Shown here: positions 44,969-55,748 of the stretch, piece after piece
Position numbering within the stretch: position 1 is the stretch's first letter
Layout: each line of letters starts with the position of its first letter
Assembly: GCF_013523055.1 (NCBI RefSeq)
Contig: NZ_JAAMQM010000012.1
Location: 124,001-188,000, forward strand
Length of the DNA: 64,000 nucleotides
Reading direction: 5' to 3'
Source of the DNA: Pseudomonas capeferrum
GTDB taxonomy: Bacteria; Pseudomonadota; Gammaproteobacteria; Pseudomonadales; Pseudomonadaceae
The notes under the pieces: generated by a model
What the model was told of the DNA's origin: nothing
What the model saw: the letters and a program-made list of their open reading frames with translations, nothing else
The model's database searches: none
Translations under genes and position numbers: made by a program

Positions 44969-46411
44969 TCAGGTCAGGGGAACGCCCAGCGCATCGGCTA
45001 TACCTTGTGCATACGCAGGGTCTGCCTTGAAGAAATGCTGTAACTGACGCTGTACAACATCCTCAGTAACACCCGACATGGCGCTGGCAATATTACTGAT
45101 CAGCAGACGCTGTTGATCGGTGGTCATGAGGCGGAACAACGCACCGGCGTGACTGTAGTAATCATTATCCTCCCGATGATCATGACGATCAGCGGAGCCA
45201 TTCAAGGCCAACGCTGGCTCCGCGTGACGGGGCGATTGCTTGGGCGCGTCACCGTAGCTGTTGGGCTCGTAGTTGGGCGCCGCACCACCGTTGCTGCCGA
45301 ATGCCATTGCCCCATCGCGCTGATAGGTATTGAACGGGCTTTTGGGCGCATTGACCGGCAATTGCTGATGATTGGTACCCACCCTGTATCGATGAGCGTC
45401 AGCGTAGGCGAAGACGCGCCCTTGCAGCATGCGATCAGGTGAAAGGCCGACACCTGGAACCATATTACTCGGCCCGAAAGTCGCCTGTTCAACCTCAGCG
45501 AAGTAATTCCGGGGGTTGCGATTCAGCTCAAGCTCACCAATCTCGATAAGCGGATAGTTCTTTTGCGACCACGTTTTGGTAACGTCGAAAGGATTCTCCT
45601 TGCGAGAGGCAGCCTCGGCTTCGCTCATGAGCTGGATGCAGACCGTCCACTTCGGAAAGTCGCCACGTTCGATGGCGTCGAACAGATCGCGCTGGGCATA
45701 ATCGGGAGCGGTGCCCGCCAAGCGTGCCGCGTCGGCAGGCGCCAGGTTCTTGATTCCCTGCTGGGTCTTGAAATGCCATTTGACCCAGGTGCGCTGGCCC
45801 TCGGCGTTGATCAGGCTATAGGTGTGGCTGCCAAAACCGTGCATGTGCCGGTAGCCGTCCGGGATTCCACGATCCGAGAACAGGACGGTGACCTGATGTA
45901 ATGCCTCTGGGGAGTGCGACCAGAAATCCCACATCATCTGGGCACTTTTCAGATTGGTCTGCGGATGGCGTTTCTGAGTGTGGATAAAATCGGGGAATTT
46001 CAGTGGATCACGGATGAAAAAAACAGGGGTGTTGTTACCGACGATATCCCAGTTGCCTTCTTCGGTGTAGAACTTGACTGCGAAACCACGTGGGTCACGC
46101 TCGGTATCCGCCGAACCCCGCTCACCACCCACTGTCGAGAACCGCAAGAAAGTATCGGTCTGCTTGCCTACTCGTTCGAACAACCTGGCGCTAGTGTATG
46201 ACGTGATGTCTCGAGTAACCGTGAAGGTGCCATACGCACCTGAGCCCTTGGCATGAACACGGCGCTCAGGAATGTTCTCGCGATTGAAGTGAGCGAGCTT
46301 TTCCAACAAATGGAAGTCGTCCAGTAACAGAGGTCCGCGTGAACCAGCCGATCGTGAGTTCTGATTATCGGCGACGGGGGCACCGCTGGCAGTGGTGAGG
46401 ATTTTGCTCAT
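44969..46411 (-). CDS. katA: Monofunctional heme catalase
   Basis: A 480-residue small-subunit catalase that disproportionates hydrogen peroxide. The distal His is residue 53 ([11 protein letters not shown]), Asn lies in the [12 protein letters not shown] segment, and the proximal heme Tyr is in [15 protein letters not shown]. The start at 46411 gives [19 protein letters not shown]; an in-frame ATG at 46459 would add 16 unlikely residues. The downstream neighbour is the ferritin, pairing peroxide removal with iron storage. Confidence 0.96.
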   Translation of the reverse strand: MSKILTTASGAPVADNQNSRSAGSRGPLLLDDFHLLEKLAHFNRENIPERRVHAKGSGAYGTFTVTRDITSYTSARLFERVGKQTDTFLRFSTVGGERGSADTERDPRGFAVKFYTEEGNWDIVGNNTPVFFIRDPLKFPDFIHTQKRHPQTNLKSAQMMWDFWSHSPEALHQVTVLFSDRGIPDGYRHMHGFGSHTYSLINAEGQRTWVKWHFKTQQGIKNLAPADAARLAGTAPDYAQRDLFDAIERGDFPKWTVCIQLMSEAEAASRKENPFDVTKTWSQKNYPLIEIGELELNRNPRNYFAEVEQATFGPSNMVPGVGLSPDRMLQGRVFAYADAHRYRVGTNHQQLPVNAPKSPFNTYQRDGAMAFGSNGGAAPNYEPNSYGDAPKQSPRHAEPALALNGSADRHDHREDNDYYSHAGALFRLMTTDQQRLLISNIASAMSGVTEDVVQRQLQHFFKADPAYAQGIADALGVPLT

Positions 46412-46508
46412 GCTGTCTCCTGTTGGTCTCAAGCTGCCGATTGATCGGCTTGAACACAATTATCAAGAGAGGCAGTAAAGAGGACAAATTCATTGAATGA
46501 GTTCTTTC

Positions 46509-46521
46509 GATAGAATCTATC
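46509..46521 (-). promoter_or_regulatory. OxyR-like palindrome upstream of katA
   Basis: GATAGAATCTATC is a 6-1-6 perfect palindrome about 100 bases before the katA start, flanked by AAT and AAAG. It contains ATAG and CTAT half-site words of OxyR targets. Predicted only; a full four-part OxyR site is not evident. Confidence 0.4.
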
Positions 46522-46534
46522 AATTAAAGCGGAC

Positions 46535-46567
46535 ACAAAAAACCGGGCTCGAAGGCCCGGTTTCTTG
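46535..46567 (-). terminator. Rho-independent terminator after rplQ (end of the alpha operon)
   Basis: On the - strand the stem AAACCGGGCC / AGCCCGGTTT has a short loop and is followed by a T-rich TTTTTTG. Confidence 0.85.
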
Positions 46568-46585
46568 TTTAGCAGACTGGACGTC

Positions 46586-46972
46586 TTACTCAGCGGCTTC
46601 TACAGCGCCACCGATTGGACGGTCAATCAGCTCGACGTACGCCATAGGCGCGTTGTCGCCAGCGCGGAAACCGCACTTCAGGATACGCAGGTAGCCGCCC
46701 TGACGGGTGGCGTAGCGCTTGCCCAGGTCGTTGAACAGCTTGCCAACGATAGCTTTCGAACGAGTACGGTCGAAGGCCAGACGACGATTGGCAACGCTGT
46801 CTTCCTTGGCCAGGGTGATCAGCGGCTCGGCAACGCGGCGCAGTTCCTTGGCTTTCGGCAGGGTAGTCTTGATCAGCTCGTGCTCGAACAGCGACACCGC
46901 CATGTTCTGGAACATGGCCTTGCGGTGAGAGCTGGTACGGCTCAGGTGACGTCCACTTTTACGATGACGCAT
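46586..46972 (-). CDS. rplQ: 50S ribosomal protein L17
   Basis: A 128-residue L17, starting [20 protein letters not shown]. It binds 23S rRNA near the exit tunnel. It is the last gene of the alpha operon, 42 bp after rpoA and just before a strong terminator. Confidence 0.98.
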   Translation of the reverse strand: MRHRKSGRHLSRTSSHRKAMFQNMAVSLFEHELIKTTLPKAKELRRVAEPLITLAKEDSVANRRLAFDRTRSKAIVGKLFNDLGKRYATRQGGYLRILKCGFRAGDNAPMAYVELIDRPIGGAVEAAE

Positions 46973-47014
46973 GATTCATTCCTTACCAAACACTACGTTC
47001 GGTGGTTACGACGA

Positions 47015-48016
47015 TCAGGCAGTCGCCTTGTCGTCTTTCTTAAGACTTGCAGGCGGCCAGTTGTCGAGGCGCATGCCGAGGGACAGACCACGGGAAGCCA
47101 GAACGTCCTTGATTTCGGTCAGGGACTTCTTGCCAAGGTTCGGAGTTTTCAACAGCTCTACTTCGGTACGCTGAATCAGGTCGCCGATGTAGTAGATGTT
47201 CTCCGCCTTGAGGCAGTTGGCCGAACGTACGGTCAGTTCCAGATCGTCAACCGGGCGAAGCAGGATCGGATCGATCTCGTCTTCCTGCTCGACTACCACT
47301 GGCTCGCTGTCACCTTTGAGGTCCACGAATGCAGCCAACTGCTGTTGCAGGATGGTTGCAGCGCGACGGATAGCCTCTTCAGGATCCAGGGTGCCGTTGG
47401 TTTCCAGATCAATAACCAGCTTGTCCAGGTTGGTACGCTGTTCGACACGGGCGTTTTCCACCACGTAGGCGATACGACGCACCGGGCTGAACGAGGCGTC
47501 CAACTGCAGACGGCCAATGCTACGGCTTTCGTCTTCGTCGGTCTGACGCGAATCGGCCGGCTCATAACCACGACCACGAGCTACGGTGAGCTTCATGTTC
47601 AGAGCGCCGTTCGACGCCAGGTTAGCGATTACGTGATCGGGGTTGACGATCTCGACATCATGATCCAGCTGAATATCGGCAGCGGTAACCACCCCCGAAC
47701 CCTTTTTCGACAAGGTCAGCGTAACTTCGTCACGACCGTGCAGTTTGATAGCCAGGCCTTTAAGGTTCAACAGGATTTCAATGACATCTTCCTGTACACC
47801 TTCGATCGCGGAGTACTCATGGAGTACACCGTCAATCTCGGCCTCGACTACTGCACAGCCAGGCATAGAGGACAACAGGATGCGGCGCAGCGCGTTGCCC
47901 AGGGTATGGCCGAAGCCACGCTCGAGAGGCTCGAGCGTGATCTTGGCGCGGGTTGGACTGACAACCTGCACATCAATATGGCGGGGTGTCAGGAACTCAT
48001 TTACCGAAATCTGCAT
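47015..48016 (-). CDS. rpoA: RNA polymerase alpha subunit
   Basis: A 333-residue alpha subunit. The N-terminal domain (residues 1-235) contains [15 protein letters not shown] for dimerisation, and a linker leads to the C-terminal domain. The latter has the [27 protein letters not shown] helix-hairpin-helix that touches UP elements and activators such as ANR. It sits between rpsD and rplQ as usual. Confidence 0.99.
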
Positions 48017-48038
48017 GGATGCACCTATTTTCTAGCCC

Positions 48039-48659
48039 TTACTTGGAGTAGAGCTCGACAATCAGGTTTTCGTTGATGTCGGCGGACAAATCGCCACGAG
48101 CAGGAACGTTCTTGAAAACGCCCGACTTCTTGGCTGCATCCACGTCTACCCACTCAACGCGGCCACGCTGAGAGCACAGTTCAAGGGCTTGAACAATGCG
48201 CAGCTGGTTCGCGGATTTCTCGCGAACTGCGACCACGTCACCCGGACGAACTTGGTAGGATGGAATGTTTACAGTCTTGCCGTTTACGCTGATCGCCTTG
48301 TGCGAAACCAGCTGACGGGATTCGGAACGAGTCGAACCGAAGCCCATGCGATAAACGACGTTATCCAGACGGCACTCGAGCAGTTGCAGCAGGTTCTCGC
48401 CGGTAGCACCCTTTTTCGAGGCTGCCAGCTTGTAGTAACCGCTGAATTGACGCTCCAGAACACCGTAGATACGACGAACTTTTTGCTTCTCGCGCAGCTG
48501 GGTACCGTAGTCGGACTGACGGCCACGGCGCTGGCCGTGGATACCTGGGGCTGCTTCGATGTTGCACTTCGATTCCAGAGCGCGAACGCCGCTCTTCAGG
48601 AACAGGTCAGTGCCTTCACGACGAGACAGTTTGCATTTTGGACCAATGTAACGTGCCAT
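48039..48659 (-). CDS. rpsD: 30S ribosomal protein S4
   Basis: A 206-residue S4, a primary 16S rRNA binder and, in E. coli, the translational repressor of the alpha operon. It starts [20 protein letters not shown] and contains the S4 RNA-binding domain ([15 protein letters not shown] onward). Confidence 0.99.
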   Translation of the reverse strand: MARYIGPKCKLSRREGTDLFLKSGVRALESKCNIEAAPGIHGQRRGRQSDYGTQLREKQKVRRIYGVLERQFSGYYKLAASKKGATGENLLQLLECRLDNVVYRMGFGSTRSESRQLVSHKAISVNGKTVNIPSYQVRPGDVVAVREKSANQLRIVQALELCSQRGRVEWVDVDAAKKSGVFKNVPARGDLSADINENLIVELYSK

Positions 48660-48674
48660 TTATCTGTCTCCTGA

Positions 48675-49064
48675 TTACACGCGGCGCTTCTTCGGCGGAC
48701 GGCACCCGTTATGCGGGATTGGCGTCACGTCGGTGATGCTGGCGATCTTGTAGCCACAGCCGTTCAAAGCGCGAACAGCCGACTCACGACCTGGACCTGG
48801 ACCCTTGACGTTGACGTCGAGGTTCTTCAGACCGTATTCCAGCGCAGCTTGACCAGCACGCTCGGCAGCGATCTGAGCTGCGAACGGGGTGGATTTGCGC
48901 GAACCACGGAAACCCGAACCACCGGAGGTCGCCCAGGACAGAGCATTGCCTTGACGGTCGGTGATGGTCACGATGGTGTTGTTGAAAGACGCGTGGATGT
49001 GGGCGATGCCATCAACCACTGTCTTTTTGACTTTCTTACGAGGACGAGCAGCAGGTTTTGCCAT
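48675..49064 (-). CDS. rpsK: 30S ribosomal protein S11
   Basis: A 129-residue S11 with the [19 protein letters not shown] segment and the basic C-terminus [15 protein letters not shown]. It lies on the platform of the 30S subunit, near the mRNA exit. The gene is 30 bp after rpsM. Confidence 0.99.
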   Translation of the reverse strand: MAKPAARPRKKVKKTVVDGIAHIHASFNNTIVTITDRQGNALSWATSGGSGFRGSRKSTPFAAQIAAERAGQAALEYGLKNLDVNVKGPGPGRESAVRALNGCGYKIASITDVTPIPHNGCRPPKKRRV

Positions 49065-49094
49065 GTCTAAATTCCTGTCGATTCGCTGGCGCGA

Positions 49095-49451
49095 TTACTT
49101 GCGGATCGGCTTACGCGGGCCCTTACGGGTACGCGCGTTGGTCTTGGTACGCTGACCGCGAACCGGCAGACCTTTACGATGACGCAGGCCACGGTAGCAG
49201 CCCAGGTCCATCAAGCGTTTGATCTTCATGTTGATGTCACGACGCAGGTCACCTTCAGTGGTGAACTTCGCGACTTCGCCACGCAGCTGTTCAATTTGCT
49301 CGTCGCTCAGATCCTTGATCTTTACGGCTGGGTTGACCCCAGTCTCCGCACAGATCTTCTGTGCGATTGTGCGACCGACACCATAGATGTAGGTCAGCGA
49401 GATAACAGTGTGCTTGTTATCTGGAATGTTTACGCCTGCAATACGGGCCAT
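49095..49451 (-). CDS. rpsM: 30S ribosomal protein S13
   Basis: A 118-residue S13, starting [14 protein letters not shown], with the [16 protein letters not shown]-terminal tail that contacts the P-site tRNA. It is the first gene of the alpha operon and lies downstream of its own sigma70-like promoter. Confidence 0.99.
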   Translation of the reverse strand: MARIAGVNIPDNKHTVISLTYIYGVGRTIAQKICAETGVNPAVKIKDLSDEQIEQLRGEVAKFTTEGDLRRDINMKIKRLMDLGCYRGLRHRKGLPVRGQRTKTNARTRKGPRKPIRK

Positions 49452-49510
49452 TCAGTGGGACTCCAATTGACAGCTACCTACGCCCCGGAAGCCAAGAAAT
49501 AGGGCGCGAG

Positions 49511-49539
49511 ATAATATCGCTGTAGAAACAAATAATCAA
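49511..49539 (-). promoter_or_regulatory. Sigma70-like promoter of the alpha operon
   Basis: On the - strand TTGATT (49534-49539) and TATTAT (49511-49516) are exactly 17 bases apart, placing the start near 49504, about 50 bases before rpsM. The -35 overlaps the T-tail of the spc terminator. Confidence 0.7.
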
Positions 49540-49566
49540 CCCAGCAGCGCACTAGCTGCTGGGTTT
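49534..49566 (-). terminator. Terminator at the end of the spc operon
   Basis: A perfect 9-bp stem CCCAGCAGC / GCTGCTGGG (11 bp with flanking A-T pairs) with a 6-base loop is followed on the - strand by a T-rich TTGATTATTTGTTT. Confidence 0.65.
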
Positions 49567-49582
49567 GAAGCGCAAATCACAC

Positions 49583-49699
49583 TCAGCCTTGGCGCTGCTT
49601 GTGACGCGGTTCCGCGCTGCAAATTACTCGCACAACACCTTCGCGGCGAATAATCTTGCAGTTACGGCACAGCTTTTTCACCGATGCACGAACTTTCAT
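49583..49699 (-). CDS. rpmJ: 50S ribosomal protein L36
   Basis: A 38-residue protein starting [19 protein letters not shown] and ending RHKQRQG. The zinc-ribbon ligands (Cys11, Cys14, Cys27 and a His) are intact, so this is the zinc-containing C+ form. It lies 28 bp after secY. Confidence 0.97.
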
Positions 49700-49727
49700 C
49701 ACCAACTCCTCGAACCTTAGGGGACTG

Positions 49728-51059
49728 TCAACGCAGCAGACTGCTGCCGCCGTAGCCTTTCAGGTTGGCTTTCTTCATCAGGGATTCGTACTGGTGCGAA
49801 ACGAGGTGCGATTGTACTTGGGACATGAAGTCCATCACAACCACTACCACAATCAGCAACGAGGTCCCGCCAAGGTAGAACGGTACGTTTGCCGCTACCA
49901 CCAGGAACTGGGGGAGGAGACAGACGGCCGTCATGTAAAGAGCACCGAACATGGTCAGACGAGTCAGAACGCCATCAATGTAGCGCGCAGACTGCTCACC
50001 AGGACGGATACCCGGAATAAAGGCACCGGACTTCTTCAGGTTTTCCGCTACGTCTTTCGGATTGAACATCAACGCCGTATAGAAGAAGCAGAAGAAAATG
50101 ATCCCTGCACTAAACAGCAGAATGTTCAACGGCTGACCAGGAGCGATCGACTGCGAGATGTCCTGCAACCAGCCCATACCTTCGGACTGACCGAACCAGG
50201 CACCCAGCGAAGCCGGGAACAGCAGAATGCTGCTCGCGAAAATGGCCGGGATGACCCCCGCCATGTTCACTTTAAGCGGCAAGTGGCTCGTCTGCGCGGC
50301 GAAGACCTTGCGGCCCTGCTGACGCTTCGCGTAGTGAACGGCGATACGACGCTGACCACGCTCGATGAAGACCACGAAACCGATAATCGCTACTGCCAGC
50401 AAACCGATAGCGACCAAGGCGAAGATGTTGATATCGCCTGTGCGCGCAGACTCGAAAGACTGCCCGATTGCTCTCGGAAGACCGGCAACGATACCCGCGA
50501 AGATCAACATCGAGATACCGTTGCCCACACCGCGCTCGGTGATCTGCTCGCCCAGCCACATCATGAACATCGCGCCCGCCACGAACGTGGAGACAGCGAC
50601 GAAATGGAAGCTGAAGTCTGCAGAAAACGCCACGCCCTGATTGGCCAGGCCGATGGACATGCCAACAGCCTGGACCAGTGCCAGGATAACGGTGCCGTAG
50701 CGGGTGTACTGGCTGATCTTGCGACGGCCAGCTTCACCTTCCTTCTTCAACTGTTCCAGCTGTGGGCTGACCGTGGTCATGAGCTGCATGATGATCGACG
50801 CCGAAATGTACGGCATGATCCCCAATGCAAAAATGCTCATGCGCTCGAGCGCACCACCGGAAAACATGTTGAACAAGCTAAGAATGGTCCCCTCATTCTG
50901 TCGGAACAGTTCCGCTAGCCGGTCTGGGTTGATGCCTGGAACCGGGATGTGTGCGCCTATCCGATAGACGATGATCGCCAGGAACAGGAAACGCAGACGA
51001 GCCCAGAGTTCAGACATCCCGCCCTTACCGAGCGAAGAGAGAGCACCTTGCTTAGCCAT
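49728..51059 (-). CDS. secY: Protein translocase subunit SecY
   Basis: A 443-residue channel subunit of the Sec translocon with ten membrane helices. The [22 protein letters not shown] start, the helix 2 segment ([19 protein letters not shown]) and the cytoplasmic loop [12 protein letters not shown] are visible. Its start directly follows the rplO stop, as is standard in the spc operon. Confidence 0.98.
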
Positions 51060-51494
51060 TTATTCCTCGAATTTGCCGCCAGCTGCTTCGATAGCCGCAC
51101 GCGCACCCTTGGTGGCTGCGATACCCTTGATGGTGACAGCGCGAGTAACTTCGCCCGACAGCATGATTTTCACACGCTGAACGTTCTGGTTAATCACGTT
51201 GGCATCCTTCAGGGATTGCACGGTGATCAGATCGCCTTCCACCTTGGCCAGTTCGGACAGACGCACTTCTGCGCGGTCCATGGCTTTCAGGGAAACGAAG
51301 CCGAATTTCGGCAGGCGACGGTGCAGCGGCTGTTGACCGCCTTCGAAGCCCGGAGCAATGGTGCCACCGGAACGGGAGGTCTGACCTTTGTGGCCGCGGC
51401 CACCAGTCTTACCCAAACCGCTACCGATACCACGACCCGGACGATGCTTTTCGCGACGGGAACCCGGCGCTGGACTCAGATCATTGAGTTTCAT
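51060..51494 (-). CDS. rplO: 50S ribosomal protein L15
   Basis: A 144-residue L15. The Gly/Arg-rich N-terminal tail ([19 protein letters not shown]) penetrates 23S rRNA, and the globular C-terminal domain follows. It is adjacent to rpmD (3 bp) and secY (0 bp). Confidence 0.99.
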   Translation of the reverse strand: MKLNDLSPAPGSRREKHRPGRGIGSGLGKTGGRGHKGQTSRSGGTIAPGFEGGQQPLHRRLPKFGFVSLKAMDRAEVRLSELAKVEGDLITVQSLKDANVINQNVQRVKIMLSGEVTRAVTIKGIAATKGARAAIEAAGGKFEE

Positions 51495-51497
51495 CGA

Positions 51498-51674
51498 TTA
51501 ACCCTCGACGCGCAGCAGGTAGTAAGCCTTGTTGATCATCCCGCGATTCTCGGGAGTATCCTGGACTTCTACGGTGTGACCGATGCGACGCAGACCCAAG
51601 CCTTTAACACACAGCTTGTGGTTCGGCAGGCGGCCGGCGGTGCTTTTGATCAGCGTTACTTTTACGGTTGCCAT
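51498..51674 (-). CDS. rpmD: 50S ribosomal protein L30
   Basis: A 58-residue protein starting [20 protein letters not shown] and ending YYLLRVEG. It is a typical short bacterial L30 in its normal place between rpsE and rplO. Confidence 0.97.
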   Translation of the reverse strand: MATVKVTLIKSTAGRLPNHKLCVKGLGLRRIGHTVEVQDTPENRGMINKAYYLLRVEG

Positions 51675-51676
51675 GA

Positions 51677-52177
51677 TCAGATGATCTCCTCAACACTCTT
51701 GCCGCGCTTGGCTGCAATGGAATCAGGAGATTGCATGGCTTTCAGACCCTTGAAAGTGGCATGAACCACGTTCACTGGGTTGGTCGAGCCGTAGCACTTG
51801 GCCAGAACGTTCTGGACACCAGCAACTTCCAGGACAGCACGCATCGCGCCGCCGGCGATGATACCGGTACCTTCCGAGGCAGGCTGCATGTAAACCTTCG
51901 AGGCGCCGTGGGCAGCCTTGGTGGCGTACTGCAGGGTGGTGCCCTTCAGGTCGACTTGAATCATGTTGCGACGGGCAGCTTCCATGGCTTTCTGGATCGC
52001 AGCTGGTACTTCGCGCGATTTGCCACGGCCGAAGCCTACGCGCCCCTTGCCATCACCAACAACCGTCAGAGCGGTGAAGGTGAAGATACGGCCGCCTTTT
52101 ACAGTCTTTGCAACGCGGTTAACTTGAACCAGCTTCTCAATGTAGCCTTCGTCGCGCTTTTGGTCGTTATTTGCCAT
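51677..52177 (-). CDS. rpsE: 30S ribosomal protein S5
   Basis: A 166-residue S5 with the double-stranded-RNA-binding-like domain ([19 protein letters not shown]) and the [18 protein letters not shown] segment. It affects translational accuracy with S4 and S12. It is 3 bp after rplR. Confidence 0.99.
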   Translation of the reverse strand: MANNDQKRDEGYIEKLVQVNRVAKTVKGGRIFTFTALTVVGDGKGRVGFGRGKSREVPAAIQKAMEAARRNMIQVDLKGTTLQYATKAAHGASKVYMQPASEGTGIIAGGAMRAVLEVAGVQNVLAKCYGSTNPVNVVHATFKGLKAMQSPDSIAAKRGKSVEEII

Positions 52178-52180
52178 AAC

Positions 52181-52531
52181 TTAGAACTCCAGCCCGCCTT
52201 CACGAGCAGCATCAGCCAGCGCCTTGACGCGGCCGTGGTACTTGAAGCCAGAACGGTCGAAAGCAACTTGAGAAACGCCAGCGGCTTTCGCGCGCTCGGC
52301 TACCAGCTTGCCAACCTTAGTGGCCGCGTCGATGTTGCCGGTGGCACCATCACGCAGTTCTTTGTCCAAGGTCGAGGCGCTTGCCAGAACCTTGCTGCCG
52401 TCGGCCGAAATGACCTGGGCATAGATGTGCTGCGAGGAGCGGAACACGCAGAGACGCACAACTTCGAGTTCGTGCATTTTCAGACGTGCTTTGCGAGCGC
52501 GACGCAGGCGAGTAACTTTTTTGTCGGTCAT
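52181..52531 (-). CDS. rplR: 50S ribosomal protein L18
   Basis: A 116-residue L18 that binds 5S rRNA. It starts [21 protein letters not shown] and contains the [21 protein letters not shown]-terminal segment. Confidence 0.99.
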   Translation of the reverse strand: MTDKKVTRLRRARKARLKMHELEVVRLCVFRSSQHIYAQVISADGSKVLASASTLDKELRDGATGNIDAATKVGKLVAERAKAAGVSQVAFDRSGFKYHGRVKALADAAREGGLEF

Positions 52532-52541
52532 TTGCTAGGCC

Positions 52542-53075
52542 CTACTTCTTCTTGGCTTCTTTACGACGGACTACTTCGTCCGCGTAACGTACACCCTTGC
52601 CCTTGTAAGGCTCTGGCGGACGGAAACCGCGGATTTCAGCCGCCACCTGACCAACCAGCTGCTTGTCGATACCCCTGATCAGGATATCGGTCTGGCTTGG
52701 GGTCTCAGCGGTAATGCCAGCTGGCAATTCGTAATCCACTGGGTGCGAGAAGCCGAGCGCCAGATTCAGCACTGCGCCTTTGGCTTGCGCCTTGTAACCA
52801 ACACCGACCAGCTGGAGCTTGCGCTCGAAGCCTTGGCTCACGCCTTGGACCATGTTGTTTACCAGTGCACGGGTAGTACCGGCCATGGCACGAGCTTGCT
52901 GGTCACCATTGCGAGCAGCAAAGCGCAGCTCACCAGACTCTTCGGTAACTTCAACAGAATTGTGAACATTCAGTTCGAGAGTGCCCTTGGCACCCTTCAC
53001 CGAAAGCTGTTGGCCGGCGAATTTTACTTCGACACCGGACGGCAGCTTTACGGGGTTCTTAGCGACGCGAGACAT
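52542..53075 (-). CDS. rplF: 50S ribosomal protein L6
   Basis: A 177-residue L6 with two homologous domains. It starts [19 protein letters not shown] and ends with the conserved [16 protein letters not shown] stretch and a basic tail. It lies near the factor-binding site. Confidence 0.99.
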   Translation of the reverse strand: MSRVAKNPVKLPSGVEVKFAGQQLSVKGAKGTLELNVHNSVEVTEESGELRFAARNGDQQARAMAGTTRALVNNMVQGVSQGFERKLQLVGVGYKAQAKGAVLNLALGFSHPVDYELPAGITAETPSQTDILIRGIDKQLVGQVAAEIRGFRPPEPYKGKGVRYADEVVRRKEAKKK

Positions 53076-53087
53076 GCCTAACCCCCC

Positions 53088-53480
53088 TTAGAACACTGTG
53101 CACAGAACTTCGCCACCGACACCGGCAGCGCGCGCAGCGCGATCAGTCATCACACCTTTACTGGTGGTGACAATAGACACGCCCAGACCGCCACGTACTT
53201 TCGGCAGGTCGGAGACGGACTTGTACTGGCGCAGGCCTGGACGGCTGGTGCGCTTCAGTTCCTCGATGACCGGACGGCCTTCGAAGTACTTCAGTTCGAT
53301 CGACAGGGATGGCTTGACTTCACTGCTGACCTGATAGCCTGCGATGTAGCCTTCGTCTTTGAGAACTTTTGCTACCGCTACCTTCAGAGTCGAGGAAGGC
53401 ATGCTTACGACGGACTTTTCAGCCATCTGGGCATTACGGATGCGAGTTAGCATGTCCGCTAACGGGTCCTGCATACTCAT
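53088..53480 (-). CDS. rpsH: 30S ribosomal protein S8
   Basis: A 130-residue S8, starting [19 protein letters not shown], with the [17 protein letters not shown] segment that binds helix 21 of 16S rRNA. In E. coli S8 represses the spc operon. It is separated from rpsN by an unusual 210-bp gap. Confidence 0.99.
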   Translation of the reverse strand: MSMQDPLADMLTRIRNAQMAEKSVVSMPSSTLKVAVAKVLKDEGYIAGYQVSSEVKPSLSIELKYFEGRPVIEELKRTSRPGLRQYKSVSDLPKVRGGLGVSIVTTSKGVMTDRAARAAGVGGEVLCTVF

Positions 53481-53548
53481 GGGCTAGATGCTCCTGATAC
53501 AAGAAATATTAGCCTTGCGGCTAGAACTACCACCTCAACGGACAGGTC

Positions 53549-53628
53549 GAAAAACCCGGGCTCAGGTGAGCCGGTCATTCTAGACACATAGCAGAAACGA
53601 AACAAGCCCCATATAGGGGCTTGTTTCG
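53549..53628 (-). terminator. Tandem terminator-like hairpins inside the spc operon
   Basis: On the - strand, a perfect 13-bp stem (53598-53610 with 53616-53628, loop 5) is followed by TTTC. A second hairpin (53555-53574, one bulge) is followed by GTTTTTCG. Both lie in the rpsN-rpsH gap. They may attenuate, process or stabilise the operon mRNA rather than end it. Confidence 0.6.
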
Positions 53629-53690
53629 GTGCAAGGCCACCGGCGGTCGGAAGATCGCTCCTCCTTGCGCCGGGGTCACGCCAACTGGAA

Positions 53691-53996
53691 TTACCAGCTA
53701 GCCTTGACCAGACCTGGTACGTCACCGCGCATGGCGGCTTGGCGCAGCATGTTACGGCCGAGGCCGAACTTGCGGTATACGCCATGTGGACGACCGGTCA
53801 GGCGGCAGCGGTTACGCAGGCGCGCGGCGCTTGCGTCACGTGGCTGCTTCTGCAGAGCGACAACGGCGGCAAAACGCTCTTCAGGAGAGGCGTTCAGGTC
53901 GACGATGGTCGCTTTCAGCGCGGCACGCTTTTTGGCGTACTTGGCGACCGTGAGCTGACGCTTCAGCTCGCGGTTTTTCATGCTCTTCTTGGCCAT
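53691..53996 (-). CDS. rpsN: 30S ribosomal protein S14
   Basis: A 101-residue S14 of the long, zinc-free (C-) type: it starts [20 protein letters not shown], lacks CxxC motifs, and ends with [14 protein letters not shown]. The start at 53996 gives the normal length. Zinc-independent S14 means ribosome zinc needs are lower here, in contrast to the C+ L36. Confidence 0.98.
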   Translation of the reverse strand: MAKKSMKNRELKRQLTVAKYAKKRAALKATIVDLNASPEERFAAVVALQKQPRDASAARLRNRCRLTGRPHGVYRKFGLGRNMLRQAAMRGDVPGLVKASW

Positions 53997-54009
53997 TTTC
54001 CTACTCCAA

Positions 54010-54549
54010 TCAGTTGCGGAACGGGAATTTGAAAGCACGCAGCAAGGCGCGACCTTCATCATCCGAACGAGCAGTGGTGGTCAGGGTAATGTCCAGACCG
54101 CGGAGAGCATCGATCTTGTCGTAGTCGATTTCCGGGAAGATGATCTGCTCTTTCACGCCCATGCTGTAGTTGCCACGACCATCGAAGGACTTGGCATTCA
54201 GGCCGCGGAAGTCGCGAACCCGAGGCAGGGAGATCGCCAGCAGGCGGTCCAGGAATTCATACATACGATCGCGACGCAGGGTCACCTTGACACCGATCGG
54301 CCATCCCTCACGGACCTTGAAGCCCGCGATGGATTTACGAGCGAAAGTCACGACCGGCTTTTGACCGGTGATCTTTTCCAGGTCGGCAACAGCGTGCTCG
54401 ATGACTTTTTTGTCGCCGACCGCTTCGCCCAGACCCATGTTCAGGGTGATTTTGGTAACGCGCGGAACTTCCATTACGTTCGCGAGCTTAAGTTCATCCT
54501 TAAGCTTGGGAGCGATTTCGTTCCGGTAAATCTCTTTCAGTCGTGCCAT
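54010..54549 (-). CDS. rplE: 50S ribosomal protein L5
   Basis: A 179-residue L5 that binds 5S rRNA and contacts the P-site tRNA. The [20 protein letters not shown] start and the PGGMGVQEQ-like [18 protein letters not shown] segment identify it. Confidence 0.99.
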   Translation of the reverse strand: MARLKEIYRNEIAPKLKDELKLANVMEVPRVTKITLNMGLGEAVGDKKVIEHAVADLEKITGQKPVVTFARKSIAGFKVREGWPIGVKVTLRRDRMYEFLDRLLAISLPRVRDFRGLNAKSFDGRGNYSMGVKEQIIFPEIDYDKIDALRGLDITLTTTARSDDEGRALLRAFKFPFRN

Positions 54550-54569
54550 GGTCTTCTACCTAGCAGTGT

Positions 54570-54884
54570 TCAAGCATCAACCGCTTTTTGGGTCGACTTG
54601 AAGACACGAATTTTCTTGCCGTCTTCAACTTTGAAGCCAACGCGGTCAGCCTTGTTGGTTTCGCCGTTGAAAATGGCGACGTTGGAAGCGTGCAGAGGCG
54701 CTTCTTTCTCGACGATACCGCCCTGTACGCCCGACATCGGGTTAGGCTTGGTATGACGCTTCACCAGGTTCACACCGCCGATGACCAGACGGTCGTCAGC
54801 GAGTACCTTCAGCACCTTACCGCGCTTACCTTTGTCTTTGCCGGCGATCACGATGATCTCGTCGTCACGACGAATCTTTTGCAT
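54570..54884 (-). CDS. rplX: 50S ribosomal protein L24
   Basis: A 104-residue L24 with the KOW motif near residues 6-30 ([19 protein letters not shown]). It is an early assembly initiator of the 50S subunit. Confidence 0.99.
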   Translation of the reverse strand: MQKIRRDDEIIVIAGKDKGKRGKVLKVLADDRLVIGGVNLVKRHTKPNPMSGVQGGIVEKEAPLHASNVAIFNGETNKADRVGFKVEDGKKIRVFKSTQKAVDA

Positions 54885-54895
54885 GTCGGATCTCC

Positions 54896-55264
54896 TTACA
54901 GCACTTCAGGGGCGAGCGAGACGATCTTCATGAACTTCTCAGTACGAAGTTCACGAGTCACTGGCCCGAAGATACGAGTGCCGATCGGCTCTTGCTTGTT
55001 GTTCAGCAGAACAGCAGCGTTGCCGTCGAAACGAATGATGGAGCCGTCTGCGCGACGAACACCGTGCCTGGTGCGGACAACGACAGCAGTCATCACCTGG
55101 CCTTTCTTGACCTTGCCGCGCGGAATCGCTTCCTTCACGGTCACCTTGATGATGTCACCGATGCCGGCGTAACGGCGGTGGGAACCGCCGAGCACCTTGA
55201 TGCACATGACGCGACGAGCGCCGCTGTTATCGGCCACATCGAGCATGGATTGAGTCTGAATCAT
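54896..55264 (-). CDS. rplN: 50S ribosomal protein L14
   Basis: A 122-residue L14, starting [20 protein letters not shown]. It forms a bridge to the 30S subunit. It is the first gene of the classical spc cluster, but only 23 bp separate it from rpsQ, so there is little space for a separate promoter. Confidence 0.99.
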   Translation of the reverse strand: MIQTQSMLDVADNSGARRVMCIKVLGGSHRRYAGIGDIIKVTVKEAIPRGKVKKGQVMTAVVVRTRHGVRRADGSIIRFDGNAAVLLNNKQEPIGTRIFGPVTRELRTEKFMKIVSLAPEVL

Positions 55265-55287
55265 AAAATTTCTCCGACCCTTCGCCC

Positions 55288-55554
55288 TTAGACTTCAACA
55301 GCGCGTTCGATGACTTCAACCAGGGCCCAGGACTTGGTCTTGGCCAGCGGACGGGTTTCAGTAATAGAAACCTTGTCGCCGATCTTGCACTGGTTGGTCT
55401 CGTCATGCGCGTGCAGCTTAGTCGAACGCTTAACGTATTTGCCGTAGATCGGGTGCTTTACGCGACGCTCGATCAGTACGGTGATGGTCTTGTCCATTTT
55501 GTCGCTGACGACACGGCCAGTCAGCGTACGGACGGTTTTTTCAGCTTCAGCCAT
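55288..55554 (-). CDS. rpsQ: 30S ribosomal protein S17
   Basis: An 88-residue S17 with the OB-fold segment [20 protein letters not shown]. The ATG at 55554 is preferred to one 2 codons upstream, since it fits the usual [10 protein letters not shown] start. It is the last gene of the S10 cluster. Confidence 0.97.
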   Translation of the reverse strand: MAEAEKTVRTLTGRVVSDKMDKTITVLIERRVKHPIYGKYVKRSTKLHAHDETNQCKIGDKVSITETRPLAKTKSWALVEVIERAVEV

Positions 55555-55556
55555 GA

Positions 55557-55748
55557 TCACTTACCTGCCTGCTGGTTGAGCACAGTTTTCACGCGAGCGA
55601 TGTCACGCTTAACTTGCGAGAGCAGGTGCGACTGCCCCAACTGGCCAGTTGCTTTCTGCATACGCAGATTGAACTGGTCGCGCAGCAAGCCGAGCAGTTG
55701 CTCATTCAGCTGCTGTGCCGATTTTTCACGAAGTTCATTCGCTTTCAT
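55557..55748 (-). CDS. rpmC: 50S ribosomal protein L29
   Basis: A 63-residue two-helix protein starting [19 protein letters not shown]. The ATG at 55748 overlaps the rplP stop by 1 base (TGATG). It lies near the exit tunnel, where chaperones dock. Confidence 0.98.
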
